Shown here: one piece after another, positions 16,130-24,700 of the stretch
Numbering within the stretch: position 1 is the first letter of the stretch
How the letters are laid out: every line of letters begins with the position of its first letter
Made by a program: the position numbers and the translations under genes
Source: Paenibacillaceae bacterium
GTDB taxonomy: Bacteria; Bacillota; Bacilli; Paenibacillales; Paenibacillaceae
Length of the DNA: 64,000 nt
Direction: 5' to 3'
NCBI GenBank assembly: GCA_004134985.1
Contig: REGQ01000025.1
Span: forward strand, 1 to 64,000
The notes under the pieces: generated by a model
What the model was told of the DNA's origin: nothing
What the model saw: the letters and a program-made list of their open reading frames with translations, nothing else
The model's database searches: none

Positions 16130-18515
16130 TGCATTTGTGAAAGATATCAGACAATCGGGATACATTCACCGACCGTTGCCCCTGCTTGAGCAGCATTCAT
16201 TGGAACATGAGCAGCAGCAGCAGAAGGTTCTGGAATCCCGTACGCTGTTCGAGTACAGCGAGGAACGTGCTGGTGAGTGGATACACCGGGGTGTCGGCAC
16301 CTTGAGACCGGGGGAGGAACAATCCCTTCTTCTCAGCTCCCCCACTATCATGCCGCATTGGCCCCCTGGTGCGCCGGAAGATGGCGACTACACGAATTTC
16401 GGGGACGCCTGGATGATCAAGACGCTGGAGCGTGAACAATGGGAGAGCTACAATCGGCTGACGCTGGAGCTAAAGGCGGATTTTCATGGCGTACCGAACG
16501 CATATGTCATGATTAAATTCCGGAATGAAGGTCTCATCCCGATTCCTGATATTTATCATCGGGAAGGCGTGCATGGCGTGAATATGAGAAATCACGAATG
16601 GAGCACCGTTCATCTTAATATTCAAGCGTTACCGCGAGATGCGATTACTGAGCTTACAATCGGCTATTTCCTCAACGGCAAAGAACGGGCAACGGCCGAT
16701 GAGATGGGACTCCAACTCAGAAGCATCAAACTGGAGAAAGTAGGGGGGCAGGAGGTAACGAAGGGATGGCTGCCTAAAGCGGGAGAGATTATTTTTTCTC
16801 ATAGCGGCTATAATCTGGTCGGGGCGAAAGCGGCTTTTGCCACCGATTTGACCGTATCCCATTTCCAACTCAAACGCGCCGATCAGGAGGAGACGGTCTT
16901 TCAGGGGGAGATTCGCCAGATCGACACCGAGCTTGGCCGCTTTGCTTCCATGGACTTCACTTCGTTCGATCAGGAAGGGCGTTACTATTTGCAGGCGGGG
17001 GACGCTGTTTCCGAAAGCTTTGCAATCGGCGCAGCAGAGGTGGTATGGCATGCTTCCATCTGGAAATCATTGAATTTCATCTTTTGCGAACGCTGCGGAT
17101 ATCCCGTTCCAGGCATTCACGGAAGCTGTCACGATGATGTAATCGCCAAGCACAAAGGAACAGTCACCTCCTTTAACGGCGGCTGGCATGATGCCGGAGA
17201 CGTTTCCCAGCAGCTCATTCAGACAGCCGAAGTAACCTGGGCGCTGTTCGAAATGGCCGAGCAAGTAGAAGCATTGGATCACGACTTATACCTTCGGCTG
17301 CTGGAAGAGGGCGAATGGGGACTGGACTTCATGCTCAAGACCCGTTTTGGTGATGGCTATCGGGCGACGAGCGCCGGAATTACCCGCTGGACTGACGGCA
17401 GAATCGGCGATATGGATGATGCTGAGGCCCGGGTTCATAATCAGGCCTACGAAAACTTCTATTGTTCCGGCATGGAAGCTTATATTCATAAGCGTCTGCC
17501 GAACGCCGCATTGTCTGCCCGCCTGCTTCATTTTGCCAAGGAAGATTTCCAGTATGCACTCGACGAGTTTGAAAAGCATGGTTTCGATCAAAAGCCGATA
17601 TTCTGGGAGCATACATACCAGTCTTCTGAAAGCTTATATATGGCGACCGCTTCATGGGCGGCCTCGATGCTGTACGAGGCGACAGGGGACGAACAATATG
17701 CTGAGAAAGCAGCCCAGTTCATTTCTTACGTTATCGAGTCTCAAGAACTTGCAGGCATTCCGCTTACCAATGGGTCATCGATGCGTGGGTTCTTCTATCG
17801 TAATCCTGACAAGCGAGTGGTGCAGCACTTTAACCATCAAGCCCGGGAGCATTTGTACATCCTGGCGCTGACGGCTGTCCACCGATCACAGGGCAATCAT
17901 CCTCAGGCTGACAGCTGGCTGGCGTCCATCAAGGCGTACGGCGAGTATCTCAAGAAGCTGGCAGTGTATACGAAGCCTTATCCGATGATTTCAAGCGGTA
18001 TTTATCATGTCGATGAGTGCAACGAAGACAAGAGCTTTCATTACCAGCATCTGTTCATCGATGAAACGGCGAAAGTAGATTATGTCCATCAGTTGGAACA
18101 GGGCGTGAAGCTGAACAGTACATTTTACTTGCGTCGCTTCCCTGTATGGTTCTCGTTCAGGGGCAATAATGCCATTATTTTGTCTACAGGCAAAGCTGCC
18201 TCCGCAGCGGGTTTATACTTGCAAGACCGAACCTTGCTCGATATTGCCGAAGGCCAATTGCAATGGATTGTAGGCAAAAACCCGTTTGGCCAATCGCTGA
18301 TGCATGGCGAAGGCTCCCGGTACGCCCAGCAATATTCGGTGCTTTGCGGGGAGATGACAGGTGAAATTCCGGTTGGCGTACAAACTTTTGGCAACGAGGA
18401 TGAACCTTATTGGCCGCAGTTCAATAATGCCACTTATAAAGAGGTATGGACAGGGAACGCGGGCAAGTGGCTGTCGATCGTTGCGGATTTGTACGCGCTC
18501 GGAGAGCCGAAGTAA
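16122..18515 (+). CDS. glycoside hydrolase family 9 enzyme, cytoplasmic, possibly an exo-glucosaminidase or glucosidase
   Basis: A 797-aa enzyme with no signal peptide. A roughly 220-residue N-terminal part of unknown fold is followed by a CelD_N-like Ig domain (about 225-310) and a GH9 (alpha/alpha)6 domain (about 320-790). The nucleophile motif HDAGD is at 356-360, and the probable acid Glu is E774 in YKEVW. GH9 includes secreted cellulases, but intracellular members act on short imported oligosaccharides, for example the exo-beta-glucosaminidases of Vibrionaceae. Lack of secretion, coupling to a sugar kinase and a glucosamine-6-phosphate-deaminase-like protein support the latter. ATG 16122 is chosen over GTG 16113 because GAGGAGTG lies just before it. 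Confidence 0.88.
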   Translation: MNDAFVKDIRQSGYIHRPLPLLEQHSLEHEQQQQKVLESRTLFEYSEERAGEWIHRGVGTLRPGEEQSLLLSSPTIMPHWPPGAPEDGDYTNFGDAWMIKTLEREQWESYNRLTLELKADFHGVPNAYVMIKFRNEGLIPIPDIYHREGVHGVNMRNHEWSTVHLNIQALPRDAITELTIGYFLNGKERATADEMGLQLRSIKLEKVGGQEVTKGWLPKAGEIIFSHSGYNLVGAKAAFATDLTVSHFQLKRADQEETVFQGEIRQIDTELGRFASMDFTSFDQEGRYYLQAGDAVSESFAIGAAEVVWHASIWKSLNFIFCERCGYPVPGIHGSCHDDVIAKHKGTVTSFNGGWHDAGDVSQQLIQTAEVTWALFEMAEQVEALDHDLYLRLLEEGEWGLDFMLKTRFGDGYRATSAGITRWTDGRIGDMDDAEARVHNQAYENFYCSGMEAYIHKRLPNAALSARLLHFAKEDFQYALDEFEKHGFDQKPIFWEHTYQSSESLYMATASWAASMLYEATGDEQYAEKAAQFISYVIESQELAGIPLTNGSSMRGFFYRNPDKRVVQHFNHQAREHLYILALTAVHRSQGNHPQADSWLASIKAYGEYLKKLAVYTKPYPMISSGIYHVDECNEDKSFHYQHLFIDETAKVDYVHQLEQGVKLNSTFYLRRFPVWFSFRGNNAIILSTGKAASAAGLYLQDRTLLDIAEGQLQWIVGKNPFGQSLMHGEGSRYAQQYSVLCGEMTGEIPVGVQTFGNEDEPYWPQFNNATYKEVWTGNAGKWLSIVADLYALGEPK

Positions 18516-18561
18516 CAGTCGGTAAGAGAGACACGGCCGGAATGAAGCAGGGGGGACGATC

Positions 18562-19644
18562 ATGAAACCGACGATGATGGATTATATAAACGAAGAAGAA
18601 GCGATGTCCAAATCGATTGTTGCTGTATATCCCGGACAGGCGGAACCATTTGCGCAGCTTGGGATCGATAAGCGAGAATGGCTCGTGCTAGCGACAGGCT
18701 CCAGCTATAACGCAGCGCTCAGCGCCAAATATTTCATCGAGAAATGGGCAGATGTGCGGATCGATATTAAAGAGCCGTTTCATTTCACGAACTATGACCA
18801 AATCAGTCCGAATATCGATCTCGTTATCGGTATTTCACAAAGCGGACAAAGTACTTCAACAATCGATGCATTAAAACGGGTTCGTGATCAGACCGGAACT
18901 GAAATCATTGCGCTCACCAGCGATCCGGGCAGCCTATTGGCCGAAACAGCCGACCTGACGCTTGATATCGGCTGCGGCAAAGAGCGCGTAGGTTACGTAA
19001 CGAAAGGTTTTCTGGCAACCGTACTTACCTTTATGCTCGCCGGACTGCGTCTGGCGGAGGTGAAAGGCACCGCAACGGCTGCGGATGTTAAAACCGTGCT
19101 TAAACACTTCCAAAAAGCGATTAATGCTATACCACATATTATTGATAAAACCGAATCATTCTTCCAACTGCATCAGGATGAATTTATTAAGGCTCCACGG
19201 TTCACGGCGATCGGCTACGGTCCGGCGATCGGTACGATCAAGGAGATCGAGACGAAGTTTTGCGAGACGGTGCGCATGCCCACACAAGGACTAGAGCTGG
19301 AGGCATTCATGCATGGTCCGTATCTGGAAGTGAATCCGGAGCACCGGATTTTCTTCCTGGAGACGGGCGGGGCAGTGAATGAGCGGCTGGAGCTGCTGCG
19401 CAGCTATGAAAGCCGAATTACAGCTTATACGTATACCGTTTCGCTCGGCGCTTCGGCGAATGCCCGGACACTGGGCCTTGAGCTTGACATCGATGAGGTT
19501 ATCGCTCCCTTCAGTATGATTATTCCTTTTCAAATACTCGCCCACCATATCGCTGAAGCGAAGGGGATTGACTTGACTAACCGAATTTACACAGACTTCG
19601 GCGTCGCTATGAAAAGCAAAACACAGCCAGGCGACTACGCATAA
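18562..19644 (+). CDS. double-SIS-domain sugar-phosphate isomerase/deaminase (GlmS C-terminal-like)
   Basis: A 360-aa cytoplasmic protein with two SIS domains (about 30-160 and 200-330). It has the phosphosugar motifs ATGSSYNAALSAKYF and ISQSGQSTSTIDALK, then the catalytic-region ELEAFMHGP, and the C-terminal tail (IDLTNRIYTDFG), as in the isomerase half of GlmS. There is no glutaminase domain, so it should not make glucosamine-6-phosphate from glutamine. Relatives include the alternative glucosamine-6-phosphate deaminase (NagB-II type) and FrlB-like deglycases. In this operon, conversion of GlcN-6-P to fructose-6-P and ammonia is the best guess. AGGGGGGA precedes the ATG. Confidence 0.87.
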   Translation: MKPTMMDYINEEEAMSKSIVAVYPGQAEPFAQLGIDKREWLVLATGSSYNAALSAKYFIEKWADVRIDIKEPFHFTNYDQISPNIDLVIGISQSGQSTSTIDALKRVRDQTGTEIIALTSDPGSLLAETADLTLDIGCGKERVGYVTKGFLATVLTFMLAGLRLAEVKGTATAADVKTVLKHFQKAINAIPHIIDKTESFFQLHQDEFIKAPRFTAIGYGPAIGTIKEIETKFCETVRMPTQGLELEAFMHGPYLEVNPEHRIFFLETGGAVNERLELLRSYESRITAYTYTVSLGASANARTLGLELDIDEVIAPFSMIIPFQILAHHIAEAKGIDLTNRIYTDFGVAMKSKTQPGDYA

Positions 19645-19749
19645 TCAGTACACATCACGATGGATGAGATGATATTCAAGTCTGTTTTCCGGTTTAAGGC
19701 GTTCTTCGCTTTGGACATATAAAACGATGATGAGAGGGGTAGTACATGG

Positions 19750-21450
19750 ATGAAGAAATTTAGGAAGACTGGACTTGTATTGGTATCTGTTATTGTTTTG
19801 CTGGCAACGATACTGGCGGGCTGTAGCGGTGGGGACAAGGAAAAAGAAAAAGAGCCCGCGGCTCCAACAGCTTCGAACACCAAAGATGGTCCCAAGGAAA
19901 CGGATGCAGCCGTTGCTGAGGTAGAGTCGGACCCGGACGTGTGGCAGTTGGGCTCAGAAGATCTGGAGTTTACGATGTACGGCCATTATGACTGGTATGA
20001 TGTGCCTGCATGGGACAGCAAGGTAGCTGGACGTTGGGTCAAGGAAAACAAAAAAGTGAACATCGTCGGGATATCGGCCGGCGGTAACCCTGAGCAAAAA
20101 TTAAGCACAATGATTGCCGCCAATGATCTTCCGGATGTCATATGGTTGGACAAAGGCAAGGATGTCGAGCGTTTGCGTGAAATGGGCATGCTGGTGCCGT
20201 TCGATGATTATCTCGATAAATATCCGAATTTGAAAACATGGATGGGAAAAGACTTGAACATGCTTCGTGCTGAAGACGGCAAGCTGTATCAATTCCCTAA
20301 CTGGTATACAGGCCGTCCTAACGGCAACTCGGGTTATGTCATCAACAAGAAAATCTATGAAGAGCTTGGTTCCCCTACACTTGAAACAACGGTTGATCTG
20401 TACAACTATCTTGTAGCAGTTAAAGATAAATACGGCAATGACATCACACCATTCGAGCCGCATCTTGCTAAAGATTTGCAGGGATTAGGCGTCTTGTACA
20501 CTGCTTTTGGAGAAAATACATTGTATTCTTATCTGAATGCAGGCATTCGTTCGGTGCCGAAGGGCGATCAGTTAGTATCGTTGTATACAGATGAGACATT
20601 CCGTGAAGCCCAAAAGTATATCTCAAAGCTGTACAGAGAACGTCTGATTACCCAGGATGCATTCAATCAAACTCTTGACCAGATTGAGGAGAGAGTTATG
20701 CAAGGACGTGTAGCAGTCTTCGCATCCTCCAGTCCGATGGGCGCTGCCGCGATCGCGCATAAAGAACTGAAGAGTCAGGATCCCAATGCCGGTTACTTTA
20801 TGATCTGGCCGATTCACAAGCCAGGCCTTGACAAGGACAAAGTCTATCCAGGTACTTATACTAGCCTCGGCTGGAACGTAAACGTCATTACAACAGCTGC
20901 CAAGGACCCTGAGAAAATCTTCGCATTCCTAGATTGGTACACTGGACCTGAAGGCCAGTCACTGCTGTTCTTCGGACCAGAAGGAAAGAACTGGAAAGGG
21001 TTTGATGAAGAAGGTCATCCGATCTTCACCGCTGAATACGATGCGGATGAAGTTGTCCAGCTGCAGAGCGATCACGATCCGATTATGTGGAACGGCAATA
21101 CAGGTTTCATTGATCCGGCAAAGATAAAATACGAGAGCAAGCTGCCGGTTGAGGAACAGAACTGGACGGCCCGTTGGCAGAACGAGATCACGTGGAAGAC
21201 CCAGGCCAATGCAACCGAGTTTACGAACATGGACCCGATGCCGGATACTCCGTTAGGGGAAATTAAGCAGCGTCTTGATGATATTTTTGATCTGGCCCAT
21301 GTCCAATCGGTTATGGCCAAGAGCGATGAGGAAGTTGACCGGGTTTGGGATAAAGCGGAGAAGGATTCGCAGGACGCCGGGTATAGTCAGCTTCTCGAAT
21401 TCCGTACGGAAATCTGGAAAAAGAATAAAGAGATGCTGAGCAGCAACTAA
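19750..21450 (+). CDS. sugar ABC transporter substrate-binding lipoprotein
   Basis: A 566-aa binding lipoprotein with signal peptide and lipobox LAGC (Cys near residue 25), a Lys/Glu-rich linker, and a large-type extracellular binding domain from about residue 65. The start is ATG 19750 after GAGAGGGG; an ATG three bases earlier is out of frame. It follows the SIS gene by 105 bases and precedes two permease genes, so it supplies the substrate for this locus. The 201-base gap to the permease gene holds three tandem hairpins, which could lower expression of the membrane components relative to the binding protein. Confidence 0.9.
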   Translation: MKKFRKTGLVLVSVIVLLATILAGCSGGDKEKEKEPAAPTASNTKDGPKETDAAVAEVESDPDVWQLGSEDLEFTMYGHYDWYDVPAWDSKVAGRWVKENKKVNIVGISAGGNPEQKLSTMIAANDLPDVIWLDKGKDVERLREMGMLVPFDDYLDKYPNLKTWMGKDLNMLRAEDGKLYQFPNWYTGRPNGNSGYVINKKIYEELGSPTLETTVDLYNYLVAVKDKYGNDITPFEPHLAKDLQGLGVLYTAFGENTLYSYLNAGIRSVPKGDQLVSLYTDETFREAQKYISKLYRERLITQDAFNQTLDQIEERVMQGRVAVFASSSPMGAAAIAHKELKSQDPNAGYFMIWPIHKPGLDKDKVYPGTYTSLGWNVNVITTAAKDPEKIFAFLDWYTGPEGQSLLFFGPEGKNWKGFDEEGHPIFTAEYDADEVVQLQSDHDPIMWNGNTGFIDPAKIKYESKLPVEEQNWTARWQNEITWKTQANATEFTNMDPMPDTPLGEIKQRLDDIFDLAHVQSVMAKSDEEVDRVWDKAEKDSQDAGYSQLLEFRTEIWKKNKEMLSSN

Positions 21451-21519
21451 GCTTGATTTGGGTGTGAAGGGTCGTCTTCTTCTAGAATCTGGACCAAGTT
21501 GGTCGGCCCTTCGCAAAAC

Positions 21520-21640
21520 GAAGCTTATGCTTACGAAGTAAGTTTTGCTTCACAAAACAAGCTTATGCTTACGAAGTAAGTTTTGCTTCGCAAAACGAAG
21601 CCTATGCTACGAAGTAAGTTTTGCTTCACAAAACTTTTTA
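21520..21640 (+). repeat. three tandem hairpins running into a ribosome binding site
   Basis: Three 38-39 bp units lie at 21520-21558, 21559-21596 and 21597-21634. Each carries AAGTTTTG, a short loop and CAAAAC, plus a conserved GAAGC.TATGCT.ACGAAGT lead. The last hairpin (AAGTTTTG / CAAAACTT) is followed by TTTTTA and then the GGAGG of the permease gene. The same design is at 63646-63741 before an unrelated gene. Confidence 0.75.
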
Positions 21641-21651
21641 GGAGGATACAT

Positions 21652-22629
21652 ATGGCGCATGCAAAAACCGGGCGGCAGCGTGATGTGCAGACATTACCAA
21701 ATTCGAACCGTACTCCCCCTATCTACTTGCGTTTTTTGAAACAGTGGGATATTCAACTCATGGTTTGGCCTGGCATTTTGCTTATTTTCATTTTTGCCTA
21801 TTTGCCCATGTATGGCGTATTGACAGGGTTTATGGATTATAAAATCAATACAGGTGCCAGAATATTTGAAAATACTTGGGTGGGATGGAAACATTTCGCG
21901 GCGTTTTTCAATGGACCTGAATTCTATATGGTCATGCGAAATACGATTGTCATTAGCCTGCTGAAATTTATCATCGGCTTCCCCGCGCCCATTGCGCTTG
22001 CGCTGATGCTTAACGAAGTGCGCCACCTTATGTTCAAGCGAGTCGTTCAGACGATCACTTATTTGCCCCACTTCATGTCCTGGGTTATTGTAGCAGGTTT
22101 GGTCATGTCGATGTTGTCTACCGAGAACGGCAGCATTAATATCCTTTTGCAGAAAATCAGGGCGATTGATGATCCGGTTAATTTCCTGGCCATTCCGGAG
22201 TACTTCTGGTCTATTCTCGTATCAGCCAATGTGTGGAAAGAAATCGGCTTTGGCTCCATCGTCTATTTGGCAGCCATTGCAGGGGTTGATCCCAGTTTGT
22301 ATGAAGCGGCTGATATTGATGGTGCCAGCAAATTCAAGCAGATTTATTTGGTTACGCTTCCAATAATTATGCCGGTCGTTGTTATTTTTATGATATTGGC
22401 AGTTGGCAATTTGCTCAGTGCCGGATTTGAGGATATTCTCTTGCTTGCTACCAATCCGATATTGCGGCCAGTGTCCGATGTCATTGACACGTATGTATAT
22501 CGGGTAGGCTTATCCAATTTCCGTTATTCGTATGCCACCGCTGTCGGATTATTCAAGGCGGTTATCAGCATTGGTTTGCTGACAACTGCAAACTATCTGG
22601 CGCGAAAATCTGGCAACAGCCTGTGGTAA
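21652..22629 (+). CDS. sugar ABC transporter permease (LplB type)
   Basis: A 325-aa inner-membrane permease with about six membrane segments. FAYLPMYGVLTGFMDYKI near the first segment and the EAA loop YEAADIDGASKFKQIYLVT near residues 220-240 identify it. The start is ATG 21652 (MAHAKTGRQ) after TTAGGAGG; the upstream open frame runs through the tandem hairpins and is not coding. It should pair with the permease encoded 33 bases downstream. Confidence 0.92.
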   Translation: MAHAKTGRQRDVQTLPNSNRTPPIYLRFLKQWDIQLMVWPGILLIFIFAYLPMYGVLTGFMDYKINTGARIFENTWVGWKHFAAFFNGPEFYMVMRNTIVISLLKFIIGFPAPIALALMLNEVRHLMFKRVVQTITYLPHFMSWVIVAGLVMSMLSTENGSINILLQKIRAIDDPVNFLAIPEYFWSILVSANVWKEIGFGSIVYLAAIAGVDPSLYEAADIDGASKFKQIYLVTLPIIMPVVVIFMILAVGNLLSAGFEDILLLATNPILRPVSDVIDTYVYRVGLSNFRYSYATAVGLFKAVISIGLLTTANYLARKSGNSLW

Positions 22630-22662
22630 TCGCAAATATGACGAATGGGGAGGCAGACCACT

Positions 22663-23559
22663 GTGGTGCGAATAGCTTTTGGTGACCGGGTAATGCTAAT
22701 TTGTTTTTATACCTTTCTTATTGTATTATCCATCAGTGCGTTCTATCCGTTTTGGAATGCGCTCGTCGTATCTTTTAATCTCGGTGTGGATACGTCCAAG
22801 GGCGGGGTGACATTCTGGCCTCGCGTGTTTACATTGGAAAACTATGAAATTGTGCTGAAAGACAATCGGTTGATCAATGGTTTTTTTATTGCAGTGTCCC
22901 GGACCATTGTCGGAACGATCACTGCGATTCTGATGACCGCAATTCTTGCTTACGGCATGACCAAACGGGAATTAATTGGCCGCAAAGCCTATATGGTCTA
23001 CTTTATTTTCACCATGTATTTTAACGGCGGCCTCATTCCGACCTTCTTGCTGTTTCGTTCTATGGGTCTGATGAACTCCTTTTGGGTTTTCATTATTCCC
23101 GCGTTGATTAGCGTATGGAATATGATTATTTTCCGAACCTTCTTCAGAGGGCTTCCTGCTGGTTTGGAGGAGTCAGCTCAAATGGACGGCTGCACAAACT
23201 GGGGTATTTTCTTTCGGATTATTCTCCCGTTGTCGGGGCCGGTCATTGCCACGCTTGGCTTGTTTACAGCGGTATCCCATTGGAATGACTGGTTTGTTGC
23301 GAGCATTTATATCAACAATGAAAAACTGCTTCCCATTCAGACGATGCTGCGCCAAATTTTGAATGCCAACATCGTAACGGATATGTCGAACAATATCGAC
23401 ACGGCTTCCCAAGCACGGATGGACAGTCTGCGAACAATTACCACCAAATCATTGACAATGGCCACGATGATGGTCGCCACACTGCCGATCGTCATGGTAT
23501 ACCCGTTTATTCAAAAGTACTTTGTAAAAGGTGTGCTGATCGGCTCGTTGAAGGAGTAG
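22663..23559 (+). CDS. sugar ABC transporter permease (LplC type)
   Basis: A 298-aa inner-membrane permease with six predicted segments. The EAA loop is EESAQMDGCTNWGIFFRIILP, and the C-terminus QKYFVKGVLIGSLKE is typical of the group. GTG 22663 (or GTG 22666) is chosen because GGGGAGG ends 9 bases before it; an in-frame ATG at 22645 overlaps that ribosome binding site. It is the last gene of the locus and is followed by a strong terminator. No dedicated ATPase gene is present. Confidence 0.9.
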   Translation: MVRIAFGDRVMLICFYTFLIVLSISAFYPFWNALVVSFNLGVDTSKGGVTFWPRVFTLENYEIVLKDNRLINGFFIAVSRTIVGTITAILMTAILAYGMTKRELIGRKAYMVYFIFTMYFNGGLIPTFLLFRSMGLMNSFWVFIIPALISVWNMIIFRTFFRGLPAGLEESAQMDGCTNWGIFFRIILPLSGPVIATLGLFTAVSHWNDWFVASIYINNEKLLPIQTMLRQILNANIVTDMSNNIDTASQARMDSLRTITTKSLTMATMMVATLPIVMVYPFIQKYFVKGVLIGSLKE

Positions 23560-23612
23560 TATCGTTATATCTGGTTAAATATCACATATTATTCCTTATA
23601 ATACCACATGAA

Positions 23613-23656
23613 AAAGCAGTCCGTTCTCACGCGAGAGCGGGCTGCTTTCACTTTTT
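23613..23656 (+). terminator. terminator of the sugar-importer operon
   Basis: AAAGCAGTCCGTTCTC (23613-23628) pairs with GAGAGCGGGCTGCTTT (23633-23648) over a 4-base loop, followed by CACTTTTT. It closes the operon that begins with the ROK gene. Confidence 0.85.
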
Positions 23657-23793
23657 GAAAGATGGTCAACTTCGATTCGTTTCATCGAAACAGCCGCCGC
23701 GGCAAGTGCGCCGCTCCTTTTATGCAGGGGTGCAACCGTCCGGTATCTACTCAAATAGATTTGTCGAAGATGGATTGTATTAATGGATGCGGC

Positions 23794-24351
23794 TTACTCT
23801 TCTTTGGGAATAAAGTCGTATATTTTACCTGTCTCGAAAGAATCGATTAATTTAATCAGCCAACGATAGTAATCGAGGGCCTCTTTTATTTTCTCTTCAT
23901 CCATCTCCAGGATTGAAACCAGGTCCTGCTCCGCTTCATTCTGCTGTTTCAATTGCGCAATCTCTTTTAGCGCCTTCGTAAGCGCACTGGTATTCATCTC
24001 TACCGCTTTCCGCCATTTGATGGAGAAATAATCGGTGAAATTCTGATGCCAGTCGGGGACAACTTCATAAAGGTCCTTGCGCGATCCTTTGCCCCACACC
24101 TTGGTAATCATCTTCAGATCAATCAGGGTCCGCATGCCGGTACTCATGGAGGTTTTGCTCATCCCCATTGTTTCACTCATTTCGTCAAGCGTTACCGGAG
24201 CGCCATTAAAATACATGTTGCCGTATAAATGGCCGATCGATAATGTAATCCCGTACAAGTCCATATTTTTGCCAATGGATTCAATGACACGCTGTCTGGC
24301 TTGGCTTAATTTATTTCGTTGTTCTTCGGGGAAACGTTCCAAATCTCTCAT
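23794..24351 (-). CDS. GbsR/MarR family transcriptional regulator
   Basis: A 185-aa winged-helix regulator of the GbsR type. The DNA-binding part spans about residues 25-90 (SIGHLYGNMYFNGAPVTLDE, then MSKTSMSTGMRTLIDLKM), followed by a dimerising helical tail. GbsR-type proteins control glycine betaine and choline uptake or oxidation genes; this one is divergent from opuA, so it is probably the repressor of that operon. ATG 24351 is chosen since GGAGGG lies 9 bases before it; a longer frame reaches 24378. Confidence 0.9.
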   Translation of the reverse strand: MRDLERFPEEQRNKLSQARQRVIESIGKNMDLYGITLSIGHLYGNMYFNGAPVTLDEMSETMGMSKTSMSTGMRTLIDLKMITKVWGKGSRKDLYEVVPDWHQNFTDYFSIKWRKAVEMNTSALTKALKEIAQLKQQNEAEQDLVSILEMDEEKIKEALDYYRWLIKLIDSFETGKIYDFIPKEE

Positions 24352-24700
24352 TATAGTGTGCCCTCCTGTGGACAGCAATTAACTGTGCCTTGTCTCCCAA
24401 GGTTGTTCATGATGTATTGTAATCATTGTTCGGGGGGAATGTAAAGATACAATTCAATAAGGAAATAAATGAAAAACAGAGTATACAGTATTAAAAGTTT
24501 ATAAAGTTAAAACTGTACAGAGTATATGAAGGTATAAGCGCTTTGACCATCCGTACGAAAAAGCACTACACTGTTACAAGTCAAGGAGCGCAGGGCGGAC
24601 AGCATACGTTTGCTTTTACGTGGGGGTTATACCGGGCGCTGTACGAAGTGAATAAAAGCGTTCAATAAAATGAATAATGGTATGCAAAAGGGGGGATACA
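24352..24700. other. divergent regulatory region between the GbsR-type gene and opuA
   Basis: No gene is seen. AT-rich sequence at 24470-24530 contains the direct repeat ACAGAGTATA at 24476-24485 and 24517-24526 and the inverted pair TACAGT (24484-24489) / ACTGTA (24512-24517). This symmetric patch is the best candidate for the regulator's operator. Confidence 0.45.

Noticed and set aside
23762-23768. Spo0A box TGTCGAA between convergent genes
   Set aside because: A single seven-base match is expected several times by chance in 64 kb, and it does not precede a gene.
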